Assembly (NCBI RefSeq): GCF_028640845.1
Contig: NC_080540.1
Span: 138,731,920 to 138,795,919, forward strand
Direction of reading: 5' to 3'
From: Ahaetulla prasina
Taxonomy: Eukaryota > Chordata > Lepidosauria > Squamata > Colubridae
Length of the DNA: 64,000 bases
Shown here: positions 21,391-32,286 of the stretch, piece by piece
Position numbering within the stretch: position 1 is the stretch's first letter
Layout: every line of letters starts with the position of its first letter
Notes under the pieces: generated by a model
Seen by the model: only the letters and a program-made list of their open reading frames with translations
What the model was told of the DNA's origin: nothing
Database searches by the model: none
Program-made: the position numbers and the translations under genes

Positions 21391-24300
21391 GTGAGCTTTT
21401 TTGGGGTGGGAGTATGTGCAATTTAGAGCACTTTGCTTATTCTGTGTCAGTGACAGGTAAAACAACCCTGTAGGGTTGATCAGTTTTATTACCAACTTAA
21501 CTCACTTATCACTCAATCGTAACCATCGTGTTTGAGGTTGCCCAGTGAATGTAGAACTAACTGGGATTTTGACTGGCTACTGCTTGATTCTGCACGTGTT
21601 TATTCTTTGCTCCCACTCCACTTTCTCTTGGCCCAACCCACCTCACCCGGGTTGCTGTAGGGAAAATAGGAGGCAGGAATATTAGGTAAGAATGGTATCT
21701 TGAGTTATATATGAAAATGGAATAATGATGTCTGCAAAAAAACACCCTTTGCCTGCATGCAAGAATCGGGGAGAACCCAAAACGGGCAGAGTAAAAGAAA
21801 ATGAAGAAGCTAAAAGTGCTTTGGAGTTTAAAACATACATAGATAAACACCTGCTACACAGGACCCCAGACTCATCAATTGTCAATAAAAAAGACAAAAA
21901 AAGTCTGGGTAGTACCATAGGTGTTGGCAGTACCTAGAGGCAGCAGAAAAGAAGCCACTGGAGAAAAACCACAAAATAGAACTTGCAAATAGAAGTGGAA
22001 TGACTGCCAAAAGAAAGCAAAGATAGTACAAATAGTAATAATTGCCTTGTGTGCAATCCCAAAACATATGGAGCATCCCTGGAACACCATTGTCATTGAC
22101 AAAATCCCCATCAGTCGATTTCAAAAGGCAGCTTTATCTGGAACAATCTACATCCTGGGATGATACTTTGACACTCTCAGGCAATAACATCTGCCTATCC
22201 CACGTCCTTGGGAAGGACTCAATAGTTGAATAAAACTGCCAAATCCCATCTAAACATCTGGCGGACTATGCAACCAACCATAATAATAAAACCTCTTCCT
22301 TACTAGCATTTTTCAATTTTCCAATTATCATAATGCCTCAGAATTCTGGGAACTGAATTCATAATAATAATCATAATCTATGGAAGGTTGCTCTAATTTA
22401 TAATTAGCCAGCAATATTAAGATTTTATATAAATTATGGTAGATTAACATGCTTTTCTACTACTAAGGATGTGGAGAGCACCTGAAAGGTGATGTAGGAA
22501 GAATACCCCTGATAAACACTGAAAGACTATTTTAAATATAGGGTTGGCTATGGTACTAATTCAGACTAATATATGTGCTTCCAGCATCATCTCATTCATT
22601 CTGCTAAATGAGGTTGTTGAAATTCCATTACAGAGCATGATACAAAAATGTGAGACAAATGCTTGCATCTGTCATAAAATGATGATGATGATGCCTGGAG
22701 ACAGCAGAATAGAAGAGAAAGAACTGGAGAAGATAACAAAATGCAAAGACCTACAAATAGAAATAGAATGACTATGGCAAAGACAAGCAAGGATAGTACC
22801 AATAGTAATAGGTGTCTTGGGTGTGGTCCCAAAACAACTGGAGCACCACTTGAACACCATAGGCATCAAGTTTGCCATCAGTCAATTGCAGAAGGCGGCT
22901 TTACTTGGAATTGCTTCCATCCTGCGACGATATTTGTAACACCGTCAAATATCCAGATTTGCCTATCCCAGGTCCTTGGTTAAGGACTCGATAGGTAGAC
23001 AAAAATGCCAAACCCAGTCTGAACATCTGGCTGACTGTACGAATAATAATAATGATAATGTTAGCCGTACCAACATTTCTCTTTTGTTTTAATTTTAGCC
23101 ATGTGAAGAAAAAGGCAAATTCAAAACCAGATTGCCTGAATCAGCAAGAAATTCCATATCGGTTGCGAGAAATCATGAGGAGCCGAAATGAACTAAAAAA
23201 CCCCACTCGCAAGAAGAAGAAAACTGGTAAAAAGCAGTTTTATGATTTGATATTCAGTATATGTTCAAGCAACTAGCCAGAAATTCTTGGGAAGTGTCAT
23301 CCTGACAACTCTCCTGAATGGTACTGGTTTGAGGGAGTCAGCCTTATATTTTTAATCAGAAGGGTGGAAGACTGGGACCCCAGAGCTGCATGGGATCCTT
23401 ACTCTCCTTTTGGTCCTGCCCCCTAAACTCTCTGTTATAGCACTGAGAATTAGTGGAACAATTTCTCAATGCTTTGGAAAAGAAAATATAGAAAAACTCT
23501 AGGATATGCCCCAACATAGCTTAAAGCAGTTTTAAACACAAAGAAAATCCCATTTTGGATTGGTTGGAAGATGGGCAGTTAAATAAATGTTTTAAACAAA
23601 TGAACAAATTTTCTGCAGAGAAAGAACACTGAATAATTTAAGCAAAAATATTGACTCAAACCACACATTTTGTTTAGCCTATCCAATTTGCCTCAGAGCT
23701 TGCCATCAGCCCTCTAAATAAATAATAAAGAGGCTGCTTATCATCAAAACCTAAGCCTAATAAATTAGATAAATAAATCCACCCCTGTTTTATAGTAGTA
23801 TTACATGCATACAAACATGCTGTATTTGTGTACTGCAGAGTTGCAACTCTTTTAAGTTTACATGGAGGGAATACAGGTTACAGAGTAAATGCAGACAATA
23901 CTTTTGTAAATCCGTTTTCTTTTGTGACTAACATTTCAGATATGCCTTTATGGCTGGAGATCTCCAAGTGCTTGCTGTAAGTGGTTCTCTAGTAACCATG
24001 GGTACAATGCAAGTAGGCACCATCTCTAATTAATAAGTTCAATATTATATTTGGTTGCTTCTAATAATGCACATGGGCCATAAAATAATGGTGCTATACA
24101 GCTAGAGAAATCCAAGATGGCTTGTTAATAACAGAATACCTTTTCCTACAGATCCTAGAAAATTGTTTTTAAATATCAGGTTGCTTCATTGTCAGATAAC
24201 TCTTATTTGCTCAGCTAGGGATTGGTATTTGCACAGTGACTAGGTTAGGGCACTATCCGTTTCCTACAATGTCCATGAAAGTTGTTGGGCAGATTATAAC

Positions 24301-25468
24301 ATCCGTATTTTTTTCGCAGCAAATAAGCAGAGGCCTCAGTCAATGGGTGACATACCAGTACCGAAGTTCAAGAGACGGCGAGGGGAGACGGAGACCTCAT
24401 TCGATAGACGTATGGACCGGGAAATTGAGCACGTGCGCTTTCTCACTGAAAACCAGACACAGCGTGAGCCTGAAAAAGAGATACAAGTCCAAGAAAAGTC
24501 GCAGAGGAAAAAAGAGTTAAGTTTGAATTTGCAGCTCTTGAATTGGAGCGGTACTACAGTCCGAAAGCCTTGAGATGAATTTTTCATTGATAACCCAGTT
24601 TTCCTTATTTCATCCTCATAACAATTCCATAAAGCTAACTTTAGGCCCGTTATGATTTGACTGAATACAGGATTTTCCTGAACCACTGTCAATCTCTCTA
24701 GCCATTAGGCCTCAAAAGTTATTATCGACCTCTACAATTAACTCCAGAACGAATGTGTAAGAATTCTATCCTTCAGGAAATCCTGTTCTTTTGGTTAATA
24801 GTAGCAATTTCTTTCAGTCTGGAATCTTAATTTTTCATTTTGATTCTGTGTCAGTTAAGACCGTACTACTCTCTACAAACTGCAGTGGAACTTAAAAGTG
24901 GTTCCAAGTTTACATGCTTAGTGTAACATCCTTTATTGGTTAGAGGATACATTGGTTCTTATCCCTGTATGAAGAGCTTTATGGCCTCTTTATTTACGGC
25001 TGTGAATGGTTCTTTCTTGACATTCCCATGGACAGCTCTGAAATTTCTGTATCCTTTGTTTAACGAAGCCTATTTCTCTAGATTTCAGAAGAAGAGGCTG
25101 GAAAAAATCCGTAAGCAAAAAACGGAGAAGAAAATAGCAATGCTCGAGAAGGACCTTCTCAAAGGTAGGGTAATAATTTGCTCAGAAAATACTGCCACTG
25201 CCTTGTAATGTTTTTGCATCATTGTGGATACTATTTCATGGATTTTTTAAAAACTTCTCCTTTGATATTTATTTATTTGTTTGTTTGCTAATTTAGTACA
25301 AAGCCCAAAGCCTAGCAATTTTGGGCACTCCGTGAAGTAAAAAAAAGTACAGTTAAACCCTATAACTATAAGAACAAAGCAACAAAACAACACAGGTAAC
25401 AATGAACACATACATGCACAACTCAAAGGGGCCTCAGCTACTGTAGCAAAGTTAGGTTGAGGAGCCAG

Positions 25469-25508
<40 letters not shown>

Positions 25509-28500
25509 GCAAACAAAAAACAAAAAGGCCCAACAATTTAGACATCCATACTAAGCCCCTGCAGCAAACTTTCCATCTGGCTACCAACTTTTTCTGTACA
25601 TTTTGGGTAGCACTTCATATAGAATTAGATAAGCCCCCGTTTTCTACTTTTTTTTGTATAAGATTAAGAATAATAATTTTAAAAATGTTTATTGAAATGT
25701 AAAGAAATGATTTATGTTGATGCTATTGAGATTGAAAAGAAAAAAAACTTGTAAATGGGAATATAAGGTTTTAATATAAATGGGAAGAGATAAAAGAGGG
25801 GAATTAAAAAAAGGGATAGATTTGATTAAAGATTTAAATTCGGGATGGAGGGTTAGACTAGAATTTCTTTTTTTTTTTAAAGAGCAGCTTAAATTGGGAA
25901 ATTAAAAGAGGGGAAGGGGAATATATTGAAAAAAATATATAAGAGGGTGGGGGAAAACTGAATTTGATGTGATTATATACTATAATATATAATCTATATT
26001 ATATAGATTATATATTATATTGGTGGATGATCTCTGGAGGGCCAGGGATAGGGGTTGTTCATCTGTCCTGGTCCTATTAGACCTCTCAGCGGCTTTCGAT
26101 ACCATCAACCATGGTATACTGCTGCGCCGGTTGGAGGGATTGGGAGTGGGAGGCACCGTTTATCGGTGGTTCTCCTCCTATCTCTCCGACCGGTCGCAGA
26201 CGGTGTTGACAGGGGGGCAGAGGTCGGCCCCGAGGCGCCTCACTTGTGGGGTGCCGCAGGGGTCGATTCTCTCGCCCCTTCTGTTCAACATCTATATCAG
26301 GGGTGTCCAAACTTTTTTGAATGAGGGCCAAATACAGAAAAATAAGCAAAGGCCCGGGCCACGGGGTGGGGGCCGTGGCTTATTTTGGGGTGTGGCTTGG
26401 TGGTCATGTGACTGGTGGGCATGGCTAACTGCTCATGTGACTGAGTGGATGTGGCTATGGGCATAGAAACTACTCAGAGGGCTAAAAAAAGTAATTTTTG
26501 ACCAGTCCTCACACTTATGACCATCCTCACATTTATGCCCATTGCAGCATTTTTAACAACCATATCACTCATTTCACAACTGCTTCTCTTCACCACGGTT
26601 ACAAGATAGGGTGCAAAATGTAAAGATAGTTGTACGTGTGAGGACCAGTCAAAAGTGTGAGAACCTGTCAGAAATCACTTTTTTCAGCCGTCTGGGTAGT
26701 CCCTATGCACAGTTTAGGCTTAAGTATACTATATGTGTGTGAGTTATATATATGTGCATGTGTATCTCTATGTTTGTGTACGTGTGTGTTTGTGTTATGT
26801 TGATTTTTAATGTAATATTTTTAAATATAATTATTCAGAAAGGCATGCGGCCTGAAAACCTGGGACATTACAATACAGATGGATACAGTCAGTCTACTAA
26901 AAAGCAACAATATGTGGATATCATCTTCATTTAAGGGGGGAAAATGTTTCATATTCATTCATCTTGGCCAGGGGTGTCCAAACTTGGTCCCTTAAGACTT
27001 GTGGACTTCAACTCCCAGAGTCCTCAGCCAGCAAAGCTGGCTGAGGAACTCTGGGAACTGAAGTCCACAAGTCTTAAAGAGACCAAGTTTGGACACCTGA
27101 TCTTGGCTTTGTTTTGTATTTGGTATGAACTTGAAACTCCTTCGTTATTCCCTGCCCAAGGGGTGGAGGCGCGAGGAGCCTCACCAGGCGGCCCGAGGAA
27201 GGCGAGGATAGAACTGCTGGCCGGGCACGGCCAGCAGCCTCTTCGCGCTTGCCGCCGCCTCCCCTCCTTCATTATTCCCTGCCCGAGGAAGGCGAGGATA
27301 GAACTGCTGGGCGGGCACGCCAGCAGCCTCTTCGCTTGCCGCCGCCTCCTCCCCTCCTTCATTATTCCTGCCCGAGGAAGGCGAGGATAGAACCGCTGGG
27401 CCGGGCACAGCCAGCAGCCTCTTCGCGCTTGCCGCCGCCTCCCCTCCCTTCGTTATTCCTGCCCGAGGAAGGCGAGGATAGAACCGCTGGGCCGGGCACG
27501 GCCAGCAGCCTCTTTCGCGCTTGCCGCCGCCTCCTCCCCCGCTCCCTTCATTATTCCCTGCCCGAGGAAGGCGAGGATAGAACTGCTGGCCGGGCACGGC
27601 CAGCAGCCTCTTTCGCGCTTGCCGCCGCCTCCTCCCCCCCTCCCTTCGTTATTCCCTGCCCGAGGAAGGCGAAGAGAGAACCGCTGGGCCGGGCACGGTC
27701 AGCAGCCTCTTTCGCGCTTGCCGCCTCCCCTCCCTTCGTTATTCCTGCCCGAGGAAGGCGAAGATAGAACCGCTGGGCGGGCACGCCAGCAGCCTCTTCG
27801 CGCTTGCCGCCGCCTCCTCCCCTCCCTTCGTTATTCCTGCCCGAGGAAGGCGAGATAGAACTGCTGGGCGGGCACGCCAGCAGCCTCTTCGCGCTTGCCG
27901 CCGCCTCCCCTCCCTTCGTTATTCCCTGCCCGAGGAAGGCGAGGATAGAACTGCTGGGCGGGCACGCCAGCAGCCTCTTCGCGCTTGCCGCCTCCCCTCC
28001 CTTCGTTATTCCCTGCCCGAGGAAGGCGAGGATAGAACTGCTGGGCCGGGCACGGCCAGCAGCCTCTTTCGCGCTTGCCGCCTCCTCACCTGTTTCTCGA
28101 TGGCTGTCACTGCTGCCACGCGTGTCTGACATGGGGAGGCGCGAAGAGCCTCGCCAGGCGGCCCGAGGAAGGCGAGGGTAGAACTGCTGGGGGCAGGCAC
28201 GGCCAGCAGCCTCTTTCCCGCTCACCGCCTCCTCTGCCCCCTCCCTTCATTATTCCCCGCCCATGGGGAGGAGCCATATTAAATTATACTTCCAGAATTT
28301 GCTGCGGGCCAATAAAAACTGACCCGCGGGCCGTAGTTTGGACACCCCTGATCTATATGAAGCCGCTGGGTGAGGTACCAGCTGTACGCTGATGACACCC
28401 AGCTGTACTTTTCCACACCGGGCCACCCCAATGAAGCTATTGAAGTGCTGTCCCGGTGTTTGGAAGCCGTACGGGTCTGGATGGGGAGAAACAGGCTCAG

Positions 28501-31500
28501 GCTCAATCCCTCCAAGACAGAGTGGCTGTGGATGCCGGCATCCCGGTACAGTCAGCTGAGTCCTCGGCTGACTGTTGGGGGCGAGTCACTGGCCCCGATG
28601 GAGAGGGTGCGCAATCTGGGCGTTCTCCTGGATGAACGGCTGTCTTTTGAAGACCATTTGACGGCCGTCTCCAGGAGAGCTTTCCACCAGGTTCGCCTGG
28701 TGCGCCAGTTGCGCCCCTTTCTAGACCGGGATGCCTTATGCACGGTCACTCACGCCCTCGTGACGTCTCGCCTGGATTACTGCAATGCTCTCTACATGGG
28801 GCTCCCCTTGAGGGGCATCCGGAGGCTTCAGTTAGTCCAGAATGCGGCTGCGCGGGTGATAGAGGGAGCCCCTCGTGGCTCCCGTGTTACACCTATCCTG
28901 CGCAGACTGCACTGGCTACCTGTGGCCTTCCGGGTGCGCTTCAAGGTGTTGGTGACAATCTTTAAAGCGCTCCATGGCATAGGGCCGGGCTATTTACGGG
29001 ACCGCCTACTGCTACCAAATACCTCTCACCGACCCGTGCGCTCTCACAGAGAGGGACTCCTCAGGGTGCCGTCAGCTAGGCAGTGCCGTCTGGCGACACC
29101 CAGGGGAAGGGCCTTCTCTGTGGGGGCTCCCACCCTCTGGAACGAACTCCCTCCAGGACTTCGTCAACTTCCGGACCTCCGAACCTTTCGTCGCGAGCTT
29201 AAAACACACTTATTCATCTGCGCGGGACTGGATTAGATTTTAAAGTTATGGGTTTTAAGGGGTTTTTATTATTTATACTATTTTTAAATTTGGCAATAGA
29301 ATAAGTTTTTTAATTGTTGTTTTTAATCTGTATTTATATGTATTTTAACTGCCTGTGAACCGCCCTGAGTCCTTAGGGAGATAGGGCGGTATATAAATTT
29401 GAAAAATAAAATAAAATAAATAAATAAATAAATACCTAGTTGATATTTGGTTCAAAAAAAGCTATTTTGTATGTGGTTTGTTTTAAAAAAAATTCCCCCC
29501 AAAAAGGAAAGAATTAGATAAGCCCCTGAACTTGTTTTGTAGCAACCCAGTGACTTAGAGAATCTGACTTCCATAGAGAGGGGAAGGCTAATAGTATAGA
29601 ATGGGGTTATATTTATTTTATCAGTATGATGTAGTAACATAATCTATGAAATATCTATGTACTGTTCCACATCCATAAGCAACCTTGCGTGGCAGCCACA
29701 TACAAAGATTTAAAGAAAGATTAATAATAAAGTAAAGAAGTTTCATAATGATTTGACCAACCAAGAAACAAAAATATGTAGCATTTGATATGGAATAAAA
29801 AAGAAAATAAAGTCGATATCAAATGAGACCTGTTCCAGAAGGCTTTCCAAAGCAAGAGCACTTGCAAAAAAAGCTCTCTTTTTGTGATGAATCTGTCCTG
29901 TTAGCATTTAGAGAAAGATTTTCTCTGAAGAGTTTAGTGCATGATCATGATGACATGGACAGCTACTTCAAGAACTTGGGTCACAAAGCATTTAAAGCCC
30001 TCAATGTGGTTAATTATAAGCAGATATGGAGCTTTTCTGAGGAAATGGTGTATGTAAATGGCTGAATACGGGAAAGACTGTCAAAATTCTGATATATTCT
30101 GAAGCCAGTTTGGACTAATGGTTAAGGCACCAGGCTAGAAAGCAGGAGATCATGGTCCCACCTTAGGTATGAAGGCTGACTGGATGATTTTGGGCCAAGC
30201 ACTTTCTCTCAGCCCAATTCATCCCACAGGTATTGTGGGGAAAGTAGGAGGAGGAAGGAATATTGTGTGTGTTTCCTGCCTTGAGTTGTTTATAAAAATA
30301 ATAAAGGCAGGATATAAATAAATAAATACAATACAATACTAGCTTTGCAAATTGCAGTAAGCTTTGGTTGGTTTAAATGGTGTGTTGAATAAACAGCCAT
30401 TGACTGAGTCTGCCCAGCATGCTAAACTGAAAGCCATGGTTTATAAATTATGGTGTCAAGTGTTACTCAATAAAGCAAGCCAGAAAAAAGCCATGGCTGT
30501 TGGGCTTAGTACCAGTTCATAGCTTTAGCCAATAAGATTGATTTGATTATTTGGTAAGAGTCTGAATCCTTTTGTCCCCCTCAAAAAATGGACAGCTGAA
30601 TCAAAATCTATTCTAATCAAGGTTTCTGCAGATCAAAGGAGCTGCACATCATAAAGCCCTGCGTATGGCTGGAAGAGCAGAAACAGCTTATGTAGCAAAC
30701 CACTTCTTGTAATTTGTCTGAAAGGGGAATAAACTTTTTAGAGAACCACTAGTGTGCTTCAGGTGGTTATCAGCCTAATCTTGCCAGAGAATATGCTTGC
30801 TTCTGCATCCCTTTCAAAGTTAGTGCTGTGTATTTTGACACTTCTTTATGAAGAAACCAATTTCTTTCTAGGAGTGAGATTTATGTTTAGCTGATGTCTG
30901 AGATAAGAGACAATTGCATCGGTATCGGAGCTTGGTAAACTTGCTTACTGCAGAATACAGTAGAGTAGTGGTATGAAAGGCATGGGACTGCTCTATTCCT
31001 TCTTGTTTCTTTTTGTTTCAATGCAGCTCAACTTTTGTTTCAAAGCACAATATGAAAGAGAGATCGTATAGTGCAGGGATCTCCAACCTTGGCAACTTTA
31101 AGCCTGGAGGACTTCAACTCCCAGAATTCTGGGAGTTGAAGTCCTCCAGGCTTAAAGTTGCCAAGATTGGAGAACCCTGGTATAATGGATAATGGAGTCA
31201 CAAGCTGGTCACTGGGAATCAAGGGCAGAATCTCTGAGAACAAAAGCACATAATAAAACATTCTGACCCAAGTGCCAAAGTCAGGCACCGTGATATCACA
31301 ACACAAGTTTCATGAAGTCTGATTTTAGGATGCGGGAGTGGAGGTATAATATGAATTTTATTTAACTGGATTTTTAATGTTGTACACTTCCAGGTATCAC
31401 CATTTGAGAGTTGGGCAGCTATATAAATTTGTTCAATCCAGCAGTAATGTGGCAGGATTGCTTTAGTTTTTATTTTTTTTATTGTTATTAGCTGCCTGTG

Positions 31501-32286
31501 GTTAATGTGTGAACATGGGTGGCCATAAAAGAGTTTTAAATAAATACAATCCTTTTGACAGGTGGCTATGGCTAGAGTGGATTTCTGGCTAAAAATTTGC
31601 TTGATGGTGAGAAATAATGAAAGAAGCATGTTGAATTATTTTGGAATTGTCTTTGCAATTATCAGATTTGGAACTGCCTTCTTTCCATTCCCTTTTAGAC
31701 TCAATAAATTTTGGAGAAGTTGCTCTACAGCCTCCCACGCTTACAGCAAAACCCAGAAAGAGCGTTATCAAAGACAAGGTACGTCATTTTATTGAGCAAA
31801 GTTCTACTTCTCTTTTCTAATTATGCCAGTGGCCATACAAGCATCTGTTATTGCTGTGGAAGGAATTTACCTGATCACCAGCTCAGAATAGGTTACTGAT
31901 AGGTATTAAACGGTATTATGTTAAGCTAACTGTTCCTAGGGTTTTATGTTTTTTTAGACATCCTCTTCTTAAAGCTGGTTCTCTTCGGGATTGCTCTCAG
32001 ATTCAATCCATATCCATTTTTCCTCTTCACAATTCTTCACCTATTTTTTCTTTCCTTCCAGGGTGATCAGAGGCAGCAACTTCTGCTAACGTCTCTTTTG
32101 GGCTCTGGCAGGAAAATCAGTGTTAAAAAATCAGGCCATGCCTCTCTCGCTCGCCAAAGGATCATTCAAGAGGAGAGAGAACGGGTTGTCCAAGCTTATC
32201 GGGATATAAAGAAAAGGAAACAGCAGCAGCAGCAGCCGTTGAAGGAAAGCTTTCTTGCTATAGACAAACTAAAGAAACCAGCCTGA
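21305..32286 (+). CDS. CCDC137: CCDC137, coiled-coil domain-containing protein 137 (6 coding exons)
   Basis: Exons 21305-21390, 23099-23226, 24320-24515, 25082-25164, 31699-31778 and 32062-32286 join in frame (798 bp, 265 aa plus stop) with GT-AG introns; human is 289 aa from memory. Conserved blocks seen: QEIPYRLREIMRSRNELKNP (exon 2), IPVPKFKRRRGE (exon 3), KKRLEKIRKQKTEKK (exon 4, basic coiled coil), NFGEVALQPP (exon 5), and SLARQRIIQEERERVVQAYR (exon 6, the C-terminal helix). The protein is Lys/Arg-rich, with runs such as KKKKT and KRRRGE. It is known as a nucleolar/chromosome-periphery protein that binds the retinoic acid receptor (also called RaRF). Intron 4 is 6.5 kb and full of nested transposons, yet the flanking splice sites and reading frame are intact. 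Poly(A) signal AATAAA at 33396-33401. A CAG repeat encodes five Gln near the C-terminus. Confidence 0.95.
21905..22290 (+). mobile_element. R4/Dong-like LINE 3' end, copy 1
   Basis: Broken frames give wording close to the copy at 22680-23060: AAAGCAAAGATAGTACAAAT, TAATAATTGCCTTGTGTGC, then CATCCTGGGATGATACTTTG and ending in TAATAATAA. The R4/Dong assignment comes from recalled C-terminal sequence and is moderate. Confidence 0.5.
22680..23060 (+). mobile_element. R4/Dong-like LINE 3' end, copy 2
   Basis: A frame reads QIEIERLWQRQARIVPIVIG then VLGVVPKQLEHHLNTIG and LQKAALLG, the usual C-terminus of this LINE type as I recall it, ending in an AATAATAATGATAATG tail. It lies in CCDC137 intron 1, 38 bp before exon 2. 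Confidence 0.6.
23099..23226 (+). CDS. CCDC137: CCDC137 coding exon 2
   Basis: Acceptor TTTTAG, donor GTAAAA. Encodes HVKKKANSKPD and then the strongly conserved QEIPYRLREIMRSRNELKNP, ending RKKKKT. 128 bp, phase 2 in and phase 1 out. Confidence 0.95.
23227..24319. other. CCDC137 intron 2
   Basis: AT-rich intron sequence with no repeat I can name with confidence. Confidence 0.5.
24320..24515 (+). CDS. CCDC137: CCDC137 coding exon 3
   Basis: Acceptor TTTTTTCGCAG, donor GTTAAG. Encodes DIPVPKFKRRRGETETSFDR, followed by MDREIEHVRFLTENQ and an E/K-rich end (QEKSQRKK). 196 bp, phase 1 in and phase 2 out. Confidence 0.95.
25082..25164 (+). CDS. CCDC137: CCDC137 coding exon 4 (coiled coil)
   Basis: Acceptor TTCTCTAG, donor GTAGGG. 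Encodes FQKKRLEKIRKQKTEKK then IAMLEKDLLK, a basic coiled-coil helix. The terminal G begins an Asp codon completed by exon 5. Confidence 0.94.
25470..25508. repeat. (CA)n microsatellite
   Basis: About 19 CA dinucleotides followed by AGCAAACAAAAAAC, in CCDC137 intron 4. Confidence 0.95.
25965..26022. repeat. AT-rich palindrome
   Basis: ATATAATCTATATTATATAG and its neighbours form a near-perfect inverted repeat directly before the truncated CR1. Confidence 0.7.
26969..27099. mobile_element. Nested hAT-type MITE with 8-bp TSD
   Basis: CAGGGGTGTCCAAACTTGG ... CCAAGTTTGGACACCTG, 131 bp, flanked by ATCTTGGC at 26961-26968 and 27100-27107. It sits inside the larger hAT element. Confidence 0.9.
27158..28250. 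repeat. GC-rich minisatellite, about 11 units of 82-98 bp, with one wider spacing
   Basis: Unit landmarks CCCGAGGAAGGCGAGGATAG, AACTGCTGGGC, GGGCACGGCCAGCAGCCTCT, CGCGCTTGCCGCCGCC and CTTCATTATTCC recur at about 27194, 27283, 27374, 27465, 27564, 27661, 27751, 27842, 27938, 28020 and 28165. The first and last units share an extra GGCGCGAGGAGCCTC-type head. Unit lengths differ through small indels. Its high GC keeps several frames open on both strands; none is a gene. Confidence 0.93.
29431..30094. other. CCDC137 intron 4, no element recognised
   Basis: AT-rich sequence between the CR1 tail and the next SINE. A plus-strand frame at 29823-30065 has no homology I recognise and no splice support. 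Confidence 0.5.
30095..30335 (+). mobile_element. tRNA-derived SINE, near full length
   Basis: Starts GCCAGTTTGGACTAATGG with TGGTTAAGGCACC, then GATCATGGTCCCACC (B-box-like), TTTCTCTCAGCCC, CCTTGAGTTGTTTATAAAAA and ends TAAAGGCAGGATATAAATAA with an (AAATA)n tail. Related fragments are at 7470, 20080, 21580 and 36860. Confidence 0.78.
31075..31180. mobile_element. Near-perfect hairpin hAT-type MITE
   Basis: GCAGGGATCTCCAACCTTGG ... CCAAGATTGGAGAACCCTGG, with inner arms AAGCCTGGAGGACTTCAACT and its complement meeting at CCCAGAATTCTGGG. About 105 bp that can fold almost entirely on itself. Confidence 0.88.
31699..31778 (+). CDS. CCDC137: CCDC137 coding exon 5
   Basis: Acceptor CCCTTTTAG, donor GTACGT. 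Encodes SINFGEVALQPPTLTAKPRK then SVIKDK, ending in phase 0. The NFGEVALQPP core is diagnostic of the family. Confidence 0.95.
32062..32286 (+). CDS. CCDC137: CCDC137 coding exon 6 and stop
   Basis: Acceptor CCTTCCAG. Encodes GDQRQQLLLTSLLGSGRK, then SLARQRIIQEERERVVQAYR, a QQQQQ run, and KLKKPA before TGA at 32284-32286. Confidence 0.96.
   Translation, partial: GDQRQQLLLTSLLGSGRKISVKKSGHASLARQRIIQEERERVVQAYRDIKKRKQQQQQPLKESFLAIDKLKKPA

Larger units (their letters stand above)
26298..28350. mobile_element. Non-autonomous hAT-type element carrying a minisatellite
   Basis: TIRs CAGGGGTGTCCAAACTTTTT and GTAGTTTGGACACCCCTG, flanked by a perfect 8-bp TSD ATCTATAT (26290-26297 and 28351-28358) in the CR1 reverse transcriptase. 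2053 bp. No transposase frame is seen; the interior is CpG-rich minisatellite plus a nested MITE. Confidence 0.9.
26020..29430 (+). mobile_element. CR1 LINE, 5'-truncated, split by a hAT element
   Basis: The left part (26020-26297) encodes reverse transcriptase motifs LLDLSAAFDTINH and CGVPQGSILSPLLFNIY. The right part (28351-29236) begins with a small deletion/frameshift and then YADDTQLYF, followed by the thumb and C-terminal domain (RNLGVLLDERLSFEDHL, VTSRLDYCNALYMGLPL, WNELPPGLRQLPDLRTFRRE) in one open frame to a stop at 29234-29236. The 3' UTR has ACCGCCCTGAGTCC and GGGCGGTATATAAAT, then an (AAATA)n tail to about 29430. It lies in CCDC137 intron 4 in the same orientation as the gene. The N-terminal endonuclease is missing, so it cannot be autonomous. 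Confidence 0.92.

Noticed and set aside
27181..28225. Long open frames (up to 224 codons) on both strands, rich in Pro, Ala and Arg
   Set aside because: They are read through the GC-rich minisatellite; the same unit appears in all frames, there is no start context or conserved domain, and stops are rare only because of base composition.
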